The notes under the pieces are model-generated. The model did not search any database, was not told where the DNA came from, and saw nothing but the letters and a program-made list of their open reading frames with translations. A program made the position numbers and the translations under genes. A DNA stretch of 64,000 bases, taken from positions 372,001 to 436,000 of the forward strand of contig NZ_BMSX01000001.1 in NCBI RefSeq assembly GCF_014649375.1, in the 5' to 3' direction. Below, in pieces: positions 23,556 to 32,074 of this stretch (within the stretch, counting starts at the first letter, position 1; each line of letters starts with the position of its first letter). Origin of the DNA: Streptomyces aurantiogriseus (GTDB lineage: Bacteria; Actinomycetota; Actinomycetes; Streptomycetales; Streptomycetaceae).

Positions 23556-24671
23556 ATGCGAGACCACGAACGACCAGTCACCGGGAGGGGCAGACTCACC
23601 CTCCTGAAGTCTCTCTGGTACCGCTCGCGCGCCGAGGCCCGCGACGACGCCGAGGCGGGCCGCTCCATCACCATGCCGCTGCAGAGCGGCCTCCCCCCGC
23701 TCCAACAGGTCCTCCGGCGCCTCGCCCTGGCCCTGTTCGTCCTGGCCCTCACCACGCTGATCGTCTACGTCGACCACGAGGGCTACAACGACAACTCCGA
23801 CGGCTCCGTCGACTTCCTCGACGCCGCCTACTACGCCACCGTCACCCTCTCCACCACCGGCTACGGCGACATCACGCCCGTCAGCGACGCCGCCCGGCTG
23901 GTGAACATCCTCGTCATCACCCCGCTGCGCGTGCTGTTCCTGATCATCCTGGTCGGTACGACCCTCGAAGTGCTCACCGAGCGCACCCGCCAGCAGGTCC
24001 GCGTCCACCGCTGGCGCGCCCGCACCCGCGACCACGTCGTGGTCGTCGGATACGGCACGAAGGGCCGTCACGCGGTGGAGACGCTGGTCGGGCAGGGCAT
24101 CGGCAAGGACCGGATCGTCGTGGTGGACGCCCAGCGCAAGGCGGCCGACGCAGCCGGCGACGACGGACTGGTGTCGGTGACCGGGGACGCCACCCGATCG
24201 GAGACGCTCCTCAGGGCCGAGGTCCAGAGCGCCGACCGGGTGATCGTCGCCCCGCAACGCGACGACACCGCCGCCCTGGTCACCCTCACCGCCCGCCAGC
24301 TGAACCGGCGCGCCACGATCGTCGCCGCCGCCCGGGAGGACGAGAACGTGCCACTGCTCAAGCAGTCCGGTGCGGACACCGTGGTCACCAGCTCCAGCTC
24401 CGCCGGCCGGCTCCTCGGGGTCTCGATGGTCAGCCCGACCGTGGCCAGGACACTGGAGGATCTGATGACACTCGGCAGCGGCCTGGACCTCATCGAGCGT
24501 CCCGTCACCGCGGAAGAGGCGGGTCGGTCGCCGCGCGCCAGCGCGGACCTGATCGTGGCCGTCGTCCGCGGCAAGGAACTCCTGGACTTCGCCGACCCCC
24601 GACTCGCCCAGCTCAAGGCGGGAGACCGGGTGATCACGGTGAGCCGGGCGATCGTTGCCGACCAGGCGTGA
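23556..24671 (+). CDS. Two-TM potassium channel with RCK domain
   Basis: A 371-aa channel subunit. Membrane helices lie near residues 50-70 (ALALFVLALTTLIVYV) and 110-130 (LVNILVITPLRVLFLIILVGTTLEVL); between them is the selectivity filter TTGYGD. The cytosolic RCK_N domain starts at HVVVVGYGTKGRHAVETL with GDATRSETLLRAEV. Such channels are tetramers that conduct K+ under ligand control. AGGGGGC precedes ATG 23556. Its RCK part matches the divergent gene almost segment by segment, implying inverted duplication with loss of the pore in one copy. Confidence 0.92.
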   Translation: MRDHERPVTGRGRLTLLKSLWYRSRAEARDDAEAGRSITMPLQSGLPPLQQVLRRLALALFVLALTTLIVYVDHEGYNDNSDGSVDFLDAAYYATVTLSTTGYGDITPVSDAARLVNILVITPLRVLFLIILVGTTLEVLTERTRQQVRVHRWRARTRDHVVVVGYGTKGRHAVETLVGQGIGKDRIVVVDAQRKAADAAGDDGLVSVTGDATRSETLLRAEVQSADRVIVAPQRDDTAALVTLTARQLNRRATIVAAAREDENVPLLKQSGADTVVTSSSSAGRLLGVSMVSPTVARTLEDLMTLGSGLDLIERPVTAEEAGRSPRASADLIVAVVRGKELLDFADPRLAQLKAGDRVITVSRAIVADQA

Positions 24672-24704
24672 CCGTCCTGGAGGCCCCCACCTGCCCTACG
24701 GGGA

Positions 24705-24720
24705 GGTTTCACGTGAAACA
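24705..24720. promoter_or_regulatory. parS site (ParB binding), copy 1 of 3
   Basis: GGTTTCACGTGAAACA, one mismatch to the Streptomyces parS TGTTTCACGTGAAACA, with the 14-bp palindrome GTTTCACGTGAAAC intact. ParB nucleates here for origin segregation during sporulation. Confidence 0.9.
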
Positions 24721-24741
24721 GGCGGAGAAGGCCCAACCGTG

Positions 24742-24757
24742 CGTTTCACGTGAAACA
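24742..24757. promoter_or_regulatory. parS site, copy 2 of 3
   Basis: CGTTTCACGTGAAACA; intact 14-bp core, centre 37 bp from copy 1. Confidence 0.9.
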
Positions 24758-24802
24758 CGCCGGGGTGGTACTTGCTGGGTGGTACATGCCCTCCCCTTCC
24801 GA

Positions 24803-24818
24803 CGTTTCACGTGAAACA
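24803..24818. promoter_or_regulatory. parS site, copy 3 of 3, containing the moeA stop
   Basis: CGTTTCACGTGAAACA. On the reverse strand the site reads TGT TTC ACG TGA, so it supplies the last three residues (CFT) and the stop codon of moeA. Confidence 0.9.
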
Positions 24819-26189
24819 GGCCCCGATACCGGCCACAGCCCAGGGCAGGTCGAGCAGTTCCGCCTCCTGACCGGCCGGAGCACCGCCCGGCGGTACGACG
24901 GCGAGCGCGTCGGCCGCCGCGATGCCCCGCAGCATCGCCGGGCCGTGGTAGTGCAGCGGCACGGCGTGGTCGCCCCGCAGAACGACCGGAATGAGCCGGG
25001 TGTCGTACGGGTGCCCCTGCGCCGCCTCTCGCAGGGGCAGCGTGTAGGGCTCCGGGGCCGGACGGGCGGCGAGGGTTCGCAGCAGGGGCTCGGCGAGCGT
25101 GAGCAGGCCCGAGACGGCCGCGAGGGGGTTGCCGGGCAGGCCCACGAGGTGCTGGTCGGGCTTGAGGCGGGCCAGCAACATCGGGTGACCGGGGCGCACC
25201 TGGACGCCGTCGACCAGGAGCTCGGCGCCGAGGCGGCGCAGGGTGGGGTGGACGTGGTCGACGGGGCCCGCGGCCGTACCGCCGGTGGTGACGATGAGGT
25301 CGGCCGAGGACAGGGTGAGGGCCTGGTGCAGGGCCTTCGCGTCGTCGCCGAGCCTGCGCAGGGCCACGACGTCGGCGCCCAGTGCGCGCAGCCACGGCGG
25401 CAGCATCGGGCCGAGCGCGTCCCGGATGAGGCCGTCGTGCGGGCGGCCCTCGGTGAGCAGTTCGTCGCCCAGGACGAGCACCTCGACCCGGGGGCGGGGA
25501 ACGGCGGCCAGGGTGTCGTACCCGGCCGCCGCGGCGAGCCCGAGGACGGCCGGGGTCACCACCGCTCCGGTGGGCAGCAGTTGGTCGCCGGAGCGGCACT
25601 CCTGGCCGCGGGGACGGATGTCCTGGCCGTGCTGGACCTCGCGGGTCGGGTGGAGTCGTCCCTGCTCGTCGGTGCGGCCGTGCTCGCTGCGCAGCACCGC
25701 CGTGGTGTCCGGGGGAATCCGGGCGCCGGTGGCGATGCGGGCGGCCTCCCCGTCGGCGAGCGGCGCGGGTTCGGCGTGCCCGGCCAGGACACCCTCCTCC
25801 CGTACGTCCCAGGGCCCGGGGCCGGCGACGGCCCAGCCGTCCATCGCGGAGGTGTTGAAGGAGGGGAGGTCGGTGAGGGCGGTGAGGGGGGCCGCCAGGA
25901 CGAGGCCGAGGGCGTCGCCGAGGGTCACGGAGACGGGGGTGCGGCGGGCGGCGAGGGAGCGGGCGGCGCGACCGGCGATCGCGCGGGCGTCGGTCCAGGG
26001 GGTGGCCCGGTGGCGGGGCTCCGCGCCGGAGGGGCGGGCGGGGTTGCCTCGGCCGGGCGCCGGGACGGGTCCGGGGCCGCGGTCGCCGGCCGGGCGCGCG
26101 GCGTGGTGGTCGTCCTTCACGAGGGCGAGTACCTCCTCGACGTCGAGGTCCTCCGCGTCCTGGCCGTCCCGGATTCCGGGGGCGGTCAT
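24807..26189 (-). CDS. moeA: Molybdopterin molybdenumtransferase MoeA
   Basis: A 460-aa enzyme that inserts molybdate into adenylylated molybdopterin. After a non-conserved N-terminal 70 residues come LPSFNTSAMDGWAV (domain I/II), ATGARIPPDTTAVLRSE, the MoaB-like domain with VLVLGDELL and DLIVTTGGTAAGPVDHV, VRPGHPMLLARL and GLPGNPLAAVSGLLTLAEPLL. The usual GDE and TGG residues are present, but the third motif reads TAAGPVD instead of SVGxxD. It overlaps the mobA gene by 4 nt (ATGA). The stop lies inside a parS site. Confidence 0.88.
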   Translation of the reverse strand: MTAPGIRDGQDAEDLDVEEVLALVKDDHHAARPAGDRGPGPVPAPGRGNPARPSGAEPRHRATPWTDARAIAGRAARSLAARRTPVSVTLGDALGLVLAAPLTALTDLPSFNTSAMDGWAVAGPGPWDVREEGVLAGHAEPAPLADGEAARIATGARIPPDTTAVLRSEHGRTDEQGRLHPTREVQHGQDIRPRGQECRSGDQLLPTGAVVTPAVLGLAAAAGYDTLAAVPRPRVEVLVLGDELLTEGRPHDGLIRDALGPMLPPWLRALGADVVALRRLGDDAKALHQALTLSSADLIVTTGGTAAGPVDHVHPTLRRLGAELLVDGVQVRPGHPMLLARLKPDQHLVGLPGNPLAAVSGLLTLAEPLLRTLAARPAPEPYTLPLREAAQGHPYDTRLIPVVLRGDHAVPLHYHGPAMLRGIAAADALAVVPPGGAPAGQEAELLDLPWAVAGIGACFT

Positions 26190-27112
26190 CCGGCGTCCGG
26201 GCGGGTGTCGGGCGTGGCGTCCGGGGCCACGTCGGAGCGACCGTCGGCGGACTCGTCGGCCCAGCGCAGGGCCAGGGCGGCGGCCTTGCGGGCGGCCTCG
26301 GCGACGGCTTCGGGGCCTCCCTGGGCCCGCGCGGCCGCGTAGCCGACCAGGAAGGTGGTCAGCGGGGCCGCGGGGCGGGCCACTCCATGGGCGGCGTCGC
26401 GGGCGAGGTCGAGGAGGACGTCGGTGTCGACGTCGAGGTCGATGCCCAGCTCGTCCTTGACTGCGGAAATCCATTCATCCAACACGTGGCCATGCTCCCT
26501 GATACGTGCCCTGGCGGTGGCGATGTCGTCCCAGGTGTCGCAGTCGAAGGATGCGACGGGATCGGGGACGCGGGTGAGGTCGAGCCCGGCGGTGAGCCGG
26601 CGCAGGGGGAGGCCGGTGAGGCCACCCTGCTCGTCGCCGAGCGCCGTGAGTTCGCGGCGCAGGGCGGCCGTGCGGTACGCGGCGACGAGCGGCTGGTCGC
26701 GGCCGTCGGCGTCGGTGAGCAGCGCGCCCTCGGCTCCGCCGCTACCCAGGGCGGCCAGCAGGCGCCGTACGGTGTCCGGCGCGAGGAACGGCAGGTCGGC
26801 GGAGAGGACGACGACGAGGTCGGCGCTGGTGTGGTGCAGTCCGGCGCCGAGGGCGGAGAGAGGGCCCGCGCCGGGCGGGTCCTCGCGCGCCCACCGCACC
26901 GGCCGGAGGGTGGGCCGGGGGTCGGCGACGACGACGGTCGTGTGCGCGCCGGCGCAAGCCGCGAGGACCCGGTCGAGCAGCGCGCGCCCGCCCACCCGCA
27001 CGCCGGGCTTGTCGGCGCCGCCGAGGCGGCGGGCACCGCCTCCGGCGAGCACGACGGCGTCGTGGGCGGGGGGCTCGCCGGAGGTCGCTCCTCGGGGCTC
27101 GTTCGAAGTCAC
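26186..27112 (-). CDS. MobA-like nucleotidyltransferase fused to a DUF6457 domain
   Basis: A 308-aa protein. Residues 1-200 are a MobA/GlmU-type NTP transferase (VVLAGGGARRLGG loop, DKP, SADLPFLAP metal Asp, and FDCDTWDDIATAR) expected to attach GMP to the molybdenum cofactor. Residues 205-290 (LDEWISAVKDELGIDLDVDTD..., HGVARPAAPLTTFLVGYAAA) form the small actinobacterial DUF6457 domain. Coupling to moeA supports a molybdenum-cofactor role. Start is GTG 27112 with GGGGGG immediately upstream, an unusually tight spacing, so the start is only moderately sure. Confidence 0.83.
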   Translation of the reverse strand: MTSNEPRGATSGEPPAHDAVVLAGGGARRLGGADKPGVRVGGRALLDRVLAACAGAHTTVVVADPRPTLRPVRWAREDPPGAGPLSALGAGLHHTSADLVVVLSADLPFLAPDTVRRLLAALGSGGAEGALLTDADGRDQPLVAAYRTAALRRELTALGDEQGGLTGLPLRRLTAGLDLTRVPDPVASFDCDTWDDIATARARIREHGHVLDEWISAVKDELGIDLDVDTDVLLDLARDAAHGVARPAAPLTTFLVGYAAARAQGGPEAVAEAARKAAALALRWADESADGRSDVAPDATPDTRPDAG

Positions 27113-27166
27113 CCCCCGAGTATGCGCGGCGTCCCGATCACAGGGAACGCGGGAGCCCCCCTGGCC

Positions 27167-28600
27167 TCACAGTGTGCGCAGCAGTACCGCCGGCTGTTCC
27201 ACGCAGTCCGCCACATGGCGCAGGAAGCCGCCCGCCGTGCCGCCGTCGCACACCCGGTGATCGAAGGTGAGCGAGAGCTGGACGACCTGGCGCACAGCCA
27301 GTTCGCCCTCGTGGACCCAGGGCTTGGGGACGATACGGCCGACACCGAGCATGGCCGCCTCGGGATGGTTGACGATCGGCGTGGAGCCGTCGACGCCGAA
27401 GACGCCGTAGTTGTTCAGCGTGAAGGTCCCGCCGGTCAGTTCGGCCGGGGTGAGGGTGCCGGTGCGGGCCGCCTCGGTGAGGCGGGCGAACTCCGCGGTG
27501 AGCCCCTCGGCGTCCCGGGCATGCGCGTCGCGGACGACGGGCACGACGAGCCCCCGCTCGGTCTGCGCGGCGAACCCGAGGTGGACGTGGTCGAACAGGA
27601 CGACCTCCCTGGCCTCCTGGTCGACGGTGGAGTTGAGCTCCGGGAAGCGGGCCAGGGCCGCCGTGCAGATCCGGGCGAGCAGGGCGAGGAGGGAGATCTT
27701 CGGGCCGCCGGCGGCGTTCATGGCCGTCCGGGCGCGCATCAGTTCCGTCGCGTCGGCGTCCACCCAGCAGGTCGCGTCGGGGATCTCGCGGCGGCTGCGG
27801 GAGAGCTTGTCGGCGACGGCACCGCGGACGCCCTTGAGGGGGATGCGGCGGCCTCCGGCGGGGGCCGAGGGGGTGGGGGTGCCGGCCGTCGGCGTCACCG
27901 GGGCGGGCCGGGTGGGGGCGGTGGTCGTCGCCACACGCGTGTGCTGCCCCGTCGTCGGCTGCGTCACCCGGCCCTGGGCTGCGGCCACCCGCAGGGCGTC
28001 CTCCACATCCGCCCGCAGGATCAGGCCGTCGGGTCCGGATCCTCTCAACTCCCGTAGGTCCAGGCCGTTCTCCCGGGCGAGACGGCGCACGAGGGGCGAG
28101 ATGACGGGGACAGGACCGTCCGCGGCCGGGACCGTGGCATCACCCGGGCCGGCCAAGCCACCGGTCTGCCCGGTGGCCGCCGGGGCCACGGTGGCAGCAG
28201 CGGCAGGCTCCGGCGGTACCGGGGTGGCCGATGGCCCGGGCCGCGCCGGCCGCACCCGGCGTCGGCGCGCGGGCGCTTCCGACGTGCCGTAGCCCACCAG
28301 CACGTTGCCCGAGCCCCGGGTGTCCGAGCCCTCCGTCGAACCGCCGGAGGCCGGCGCGCCGACCGCGACCGTCAGCAGCGGGGCGCCGACGGGCAGTTCC
28401 GTGCCCTCCTCGCCGAAGCGGGCGGTGACCACACCGCCGTAGGGGCAGGGCACCTCGACCATTGCCTTGGCCGTCTCGACCTCGACGACCGGCTGGTCGA
28501 CGGCGACGACGTCACCGACCTGGACCAGCCAGCGGACGATCTCCGCCTCGGTGAGCCCCTCCCCGAGGTCGGGGAGCTTGAACTCCAGCACCTGTGCCAT
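27167..28600 (-). CDS. bkdC2: Branched-chain alpha-keto acid dehydrogenase E2, cluster 2
   Basis: A 477-aa acyltransferase with a lipoyl domain (VEVETAKAMVEVPCPYGG), a Pro/Ala linker, a subunit-binding domain (VRRLARENGLDLRELRGSGPDG) and a catalytic domain ending with FDHRVCDGG (active His). The catalytic motif carries Cys where BkdC1 has Leu-Val (HRVCDG against HRLVDG). ATG 28600 overlaps the bkdB2 stop (TGATG). Last gene of bkdA2B2C2, so stoichiometry is probably held by translational coupling. Confidence 0.93.
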   Translation of the reverse strand: MAQVLEFKLPDLGEGLTEAEIVRWLVQVGDVVAVDQPVVEVETAKAMVEVPCPYGGVVTARFGEEGTELPVGAPLLTVAVGAPASGGSTEGSDTRGSGNVLVGYGTSEAPARRRRVRPARPGPSATPVPPEPAAAATVAPAATGQTGGLAGPGDATVPAADGPVPVISPLVRRLARENGLDLRELRGSGPDGLILRADVEDALRVAAAQGRVTQPTTGQHTRVATTTAPTRPAPVTPTAGTPTPSAPAGGRRIPLKGVRGAVADKLSRSRREIPDATCWVDADATELMRARTAMNAAGGPKISLLALLARICTAALARFPELNSTVDQEAREVVLFDHVHLGFAAQTERGLVVPVVRDAHARDAEGLTAEFARLTEAARTGTLTPAELTGGTFTLNNYGVFGVDGSTPIVNHPEAAMLGVGRIVPKPWVHEGELAVRQVVQLSLTFDHRVCDGGTAGGFLRHVADCVEQPAVLLRTL

Positions 28601-29604
28601 CAGCTCTCGGCCTCCCACTGCAGACGCGCCACGGCGTCCAGGATGCGGTCGACGCCGGGCAGGTGGTGGCGCTCCAGCATCGGCGGCGGGTAGGGGATGT
28701 CGAACCCGGCCACACGCAGCACCGGTGCCTCCAGATGGTGGAAGCAGCGCTCCGTGACGCGGGCCGCGATCTCCCCGCCCGGGCCTGAGAAGGAGCCCGA
28801 TTCGTGGACGACGACCGCGCGGCCGGTCCGCCGTACCGAGGCGCAGACCGTCTCGTCGTCGAACGGCACCAGCGAACGCAGGTCGACGACTTCGAGGTCC
28901 CAGCCCTCTGCCCGGGCCGCCTCGGCGGCTTCGAGGCAGACGGGCACCGACGGCCCGTACGTGATGAGTGTGGCGCTCCGGCCCGAGCGCCGCACCACCG
29001 CGCGGCCGATGGGTTCAACGGTCTGCGGGTCCTCCGGGTTCCAGGCGTCCTTGGACCAGTACAGGCGCTTGGGTTCGAGGAAGACGACCGGGTCGTCGGA
29101 GGCGATCGCGGCGCGCAGCAGGCCGTAGGCGTCGGCGACGGTGGCGGGCGTGACGACATGGAGCCCCGGAGTCGCCATGTAGTACGCCTCGGAGGAGTCG
29201 CTGTGGTGCTCGACGCCGCCGATGCCGCCGCCGTAGGGAACGCGGACGGTGATCGGCAGCGGCATACGGCCGCGCGTGCGGTTGCGCATACGGGCGACGT
29301 GGCTGATGAGCTGCTCGAACGCCGGATAGGCGAAGGCGTCGAACTGCATTTCCACGACCGGGCGCAGGCCGTACATGGCCATGCCCACGGCCGTGCCGAG
29401 GATGCCCGCCTCGGCGAGCGGGGTGTCGGTGCAGCGGTCCTCGCCGAACTCCTTGGCTAGTCCGTCGGTGACCCGGAAGACGCCGCCGAGGGTGCCGACG
29501 TCCTCGCCCAGGACATGCACGGACGGGTCGGCGGCCATCGCGTCACGGAGCGCGCGCGTGAGGGCCTGCGCCATGGTGGCCGGCTTGACGGCGACAGTGG
29601 TCAT
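28600..29604 (-). CDS. bkdB2: Branched-chain alpha-keto acid dehydrogenase E1 beta, cluster 2
   Basis: A 334-aa beta subunit aligned throughout with BkdB1: VHVLGEDVGTLGGVFRVTDGL, DTPLAEAGILGTAVGMAMYG, RVPYGGGIGGVEHHSDSSE, FLEPKRLYW. ATG 29604 overlaps the bkdA2 stop (TGATG). Confidence 0.94.
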   Translation of the reverse strand: MTTVAVKPATMAQALTRALRDAMAADPSVHVLGEDVGTLGGVFRVTDGLAKEFGEDRCTDTPLAEAGILGTAVGMAMYGLRPVVEMQFDAFAYPAFEQLISHVARMRNRTRGRMPLPITVRVPYGGGIGGVEHHSDSSEAYYMATPGLHVVTPATVADAYGLLRAAIASDDPVVFLEPKRLYWSKDAWNPEDPQTVEPIGRAVVRRSGRSATLITYGPSVPVCLEAAEAARAEGWDLEVVDLRSLVPFDDETVCASVRRTGRAVVVHESGSFSGPGGEIAARVTERCFHHLEAPVLRVAGFDIPYPPPMLERHHLPGVDRILDAVARLQWEAES

Positions 29605-30737
29605 CAGCGCCCCTCCTCCCCTTCCGCCTCCAGCTCGGCCCGCAACAGGGCGCGCTGCTCGCGCAGTTGGGGGGTGGGCTCGGCGTACACATGGGCGAAC
29701 AGGTCCATGGGGTCGAGCGTCGCGTCCTGGTTCATACGGGCGCGCAGGTCGGCGGCCAGGGTCTCGGCGGCGTCCCGCGCCGCCTGCTTCGTCTCGTCGT
29801 CGAGCAGTCCGCGCGCGGTCAGCTCACGCTCCAGCAGCAGGATCGGGTCGTGTTCACGCCAGGTCTCGACCTCGGCGTCGCCGCGGTAGCGGGTCGCGTC
29901 GTCGGCGTTGGTGTGGGCTTCGATGCGGTAGGTGACGGCTTCGACGAGGGTCGGCCCGCCGCCCGCGCGCGCGTGCCGTACGGCGTCGCCCAGCACCTCG
30001 TGCACGGCCACCGCGTCGTTGCCGTCGACCAGGCGGCCCGGCATGCCGTACCCGACGGCCTTGTGGGCCAGGGAGGGGGCGGCGGTCTGCTTGGCGAGCG
30101 GGACGGAGATGGCGAAGCCGTTGTTCTGCACGAGGAAGACGACCGGTGCCTGCCAGACGGCCGCGAAGTTCAGCGCCTCGTGGAAGTCGCCCTCGCTGGT
30201 GCCGCCGTCACCGACCAGGGCGAGCGCGACCACGTCGTCGCCCTTGAGGCGGGCGGCGTGGGCGAGGCCGACGGCGTGCGGAAGCTGGGTGGCGAGCGGG
30301 GTGCACAGGGGCGCCACGCGGTGCTCGTGGGGGTCGTAGCCGGTGTGCCAGTCGCCGCGCAGCAGGGTGAGGGCCTCGACGGGGTCCACACCCCGTGCGA
30401 CGGCCGCGAGGGTGTCGCGGTAGCTGGGGAAGAGCCAGTCGCGCTCCTGAAGGACGAGCGCGGCAGCGACCTCGCAGGCCTCCTGACCGGTGCTGGAGGG
30501 GTAGACGGCGAGGCGGCCCTGCTTGGTGAGGGCGGTCGCCTGCGCGTTGTAGCGGCGGCCGAGCACCAGCTGGGCGTAGAGCCGGCGCAGCAGCTCCGGA
30601 TCGGCCTGCGCGGCCGCCTCGGTGCCGAGGACGCGGTGGGGCTCCGCGTCGGGCAGCAGCGGCGCGGGGTCGGTGCGGGGCTGCCAGGCGGGCGGCGGCG
30701 TTGGCCGATACGCGCCCCGCTGCTCCATGACCGTCAT
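29604..30737 (-). CDS. bkdA2: Branched-chain alpha-keto acid dehydrogenase E1 alpha, cluster 2
   Basis: A 377-aa alpha subunit with the ThDP motif GDGGTSEGDFHEALNF...NNGFAIS and the loop YRIEAHTNADDATRY. ATG 30737 follows a strong AGGAGGTG. It lacks the basic N-terminal tail of BkdA1. The operon is divergent from an Lrp/AsnC regulator, the usual arrangement for bkd control. Confidence 0.94.
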   Translation of the reverse strand: MTVMEQRGAYRPTPPPAWQPRTDPAPLLPDAEPHRVLGTEAAAQADPELLRRLYAQLVLGRRYNAQATALTKQGRLAVYPSSTGQEACEVAAALVLQERDWLFPSYRDTLAAVARGVDPVEALTLLRGDWHTGYDPHEHRVAPLCTPLATQLPHAVGLAHAARLKGDDVVALALVGDGGTSEGDFHEALNFAAVWQAPVVFLVQNNGFAISVPLAKQTAAPSLAHKAVGYGMPGRLVDGNDAVAVHEVLGDAVRHARAGGGPTLVEAVTYRIEAHTNADDATRYRGDAEVETWREHDPILLLERELTARGLLDDETKQAARDAAETLAADLRARMNQDATLDPMDLFAHVYAEPTPQLREQRALLRAELEAEGEEGR

Positions 30738-30797
30738 GACGGCACCTCCTCATAGGAGTGGCTACGGGAGGCGTGTCGGCTGTGACCCGCCTCACCT

Positions 30798-30811
30798 ACC
30801 GATTGTTCGGT
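30798..30811. promoter_or_regulatory. PaaR-like operator between bkdA2 and lrp (one central mismatch)
   Basis: ACCGATTGTTCGGT keeps both ACCGA/TCGGT half-sites of the palindrome found at 33642 and 38577, but the central CG is TG. It lies 60 bp upstream of bkdA2 and about 100 bp upstream of lrp. Confidence 0.5.
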
Positions 30812-30912
30812 CGTCGGCACATTTTGGCTACAGGCACCCTCAGGCTGTGGACAAACGGTTCTGCACAACCTGAGATGGACGCAGGACGTCCACGGCGGAG
30901 AGGCGGGGGGAC

Positions 30913-31413
30913 ATGGCAGCTGAACAAATGGCCGACGGCCCGGACGGCGGACCCCTACTGCCACCGCCCCGCCCACTCGACGCCATCGATCAGGACATCC
31001 TGCAGATGCTCCAGTCGGACGGCCGAGCGTCGATACGGTCGGTCGCCGAGCGGGTGCACGTCTCGCGCGCCAACGCCTACGCGCGCATCAACCGGCTCGT
31101 CGAGGACGGCGTCATCCGCGGTTTCGGCGCCCGTGTCAACCACGAGCGCGCCGGCCACGGCACCTCCGCGTACATCACGCTGAAGATCGTCCAGAACTCC
31201 TGGCGCACGGTGCGCGAGCAGCTCAGACAGTTGCCCGGCGCCTCTCACATCGCCCTGGTGGGCGGCGACTTCGACGTCCTGCTCCTGGTGCACACGCCCG
31301 ACAACAGGGCACTGCGCGAGCTGGTGCTCACCCGGCTCCAGGCGATTCCCGAGGTGCTCAGCACGCGCACGCTGCTGGTGTTCGAGGAGGAGGACCTGGA
31401 ACCGCAGGGATGA
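30913..31413 (+). CDS. Lrp/AsnC-family regulator, probable bkd regulator
   Basis: A 166-aa protein. The N-terminal helix-turn-helix (LDAIDQDILQMLQSDGRASIRSVAERVHVSRANAYARINRLVEDGVI) is followed by an AsnC/RAM ligand domain (TSAYITLKIV, SHIALVGGDFDVLLLVHTPDN). Lrp proteins sense amino acids; divergence from bkdA2B2C2 makes branched-chain amino acid control the natural inference, as for BkdR in other bacteria. Start ATG 30913 with GGAGAGGCGGGGGGAC upstream. Confidence 0.9.
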   Translation: MAAEQMADGPDGGPLLPPPRPLDAIDQDILQMLQSDGRASIRSVAERVHVSRANAYARINRLVEDGVIRGFGARVNHERAGHGTSAYITLKIVQNSWRTVREQLRQLPGASHIALVGGDFDVLLLVHTPDNRALRELVLTRLQAIPEVLSTRTLLVFEEEDLEPQG

Positions 31414-31445
31414 GGCTTCACAGCCACAGGGACGAGGCTTGAAAA

Positions 31446-31467
31446 GAAGCCACAGAAGTGAGGCTTC
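31446..31467. terminator. Weak hairpin between convergent lrp and paaR
   Basis: GAAGCC and GGCTTC arms (6 bp, 10-nt loop) in a stretch with several GAGGCTTCA/AGCCACAG copies (31414-31470). Possibly a weak terminator. Confidence 0.4.
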
Positions 31468-31483
31468 AGGGGCTGGACCGGCC

Positions 31484-32074
31484 TCAGACGTCGTCCCGGA
31501 GGCCTCCGAACACCAACCGCACCACCGCTTCGGCCACTTCGCGCTCGCCCATGCCCCGCCCGTCCGGCCGGTACCACTCGACGATCGAGTTGATCATCCC
31601 GAAGACCAGCCGGGTCGCGAGCCGCACCTCCACGTCGGCGCGCACCTGCCCGTCGACGGCGGCCGCCTTCAGCAGCGCGGCGACCCGGTGGTCGAAGTCG
31701 CGGCGGCGCTCCAGCGCCCACCGCTCGGTGTCGGTGTTGCCGCGCACCCGCAGCAGCAGCGTCACATAGGGCAGCTCGGCTATGAGCACCTCGACCATGC
31801 GCCGCACGACGTACTCCAGGCGGTCGGCGGCGCGCCCCACGCGCGCGTGCTCCTCGTCGAGGATCCCGAAGAGGCCGTCCAGCGCCCGGCTGACCGCGCG
31901 GCGCAGCAATTCCTCCTTGCCGGCGACATGGTGGTAGATCGACGACTTGGAGATGCCGGCCGCCTTGGAGAGGTGCTCCATGGACGTGCCGTCGTAACCG
32001 CGCTCGTTGAAGACCTGCACGGCGACCGACAGCAGGGTCTCCGGGGTGTACGTGTCGCGCTTGGCGGTGGTCAC
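31484..32074 (-). CDS. paaR: TetR-family regulator of phenylacetate genes (PaaR-like)
   Basis: A 196-aa repressor. The N-terminal HTH is clear (TLLSVAVQVFNERGYDGTSMEHLSKAAGISKSSIYHHVAGKEELL), followed by the TetR ligand domain. GTG 32074 overlaps the paaH stop (GTGA) and is preceded by GGGAGGGC. The PaaR assignment rests on coupling to paaH and on the palindrome ACCGNNCGNNCGGT at paa promoters in this window, which resembles the known actinobacterial PaaR site. The ligand would be phenylacetyl-CoA by analogy. Confidence 0.8.
   Translation of the reverse strand: MTTAKRDTYTPETLLSVAVQVFNERGYDGTSMEHLSKAAGISKSSIYHHVAGKEELLRRAVSRALDGLFGILDEEHARVGRAADRLEYVVRRMVEVLIAELPYVTLLLRVRGNTDTERWALERRRDFDHRVAALLKAAAVDGQVRADVEVRLATRLVFGMINSIVEWYRPDGRGMGEREVAEAVVRLVFGGLRDDV

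Noticed and set aside
22779..24257. 492-aa reading of the leftward TrkA-N gene
   Set aside because: The N-terminal 240 residues are antisense to the channel gene, with His/Asp/Gly-rich nonsense; a GGAGG site supports the TTG at 23435.
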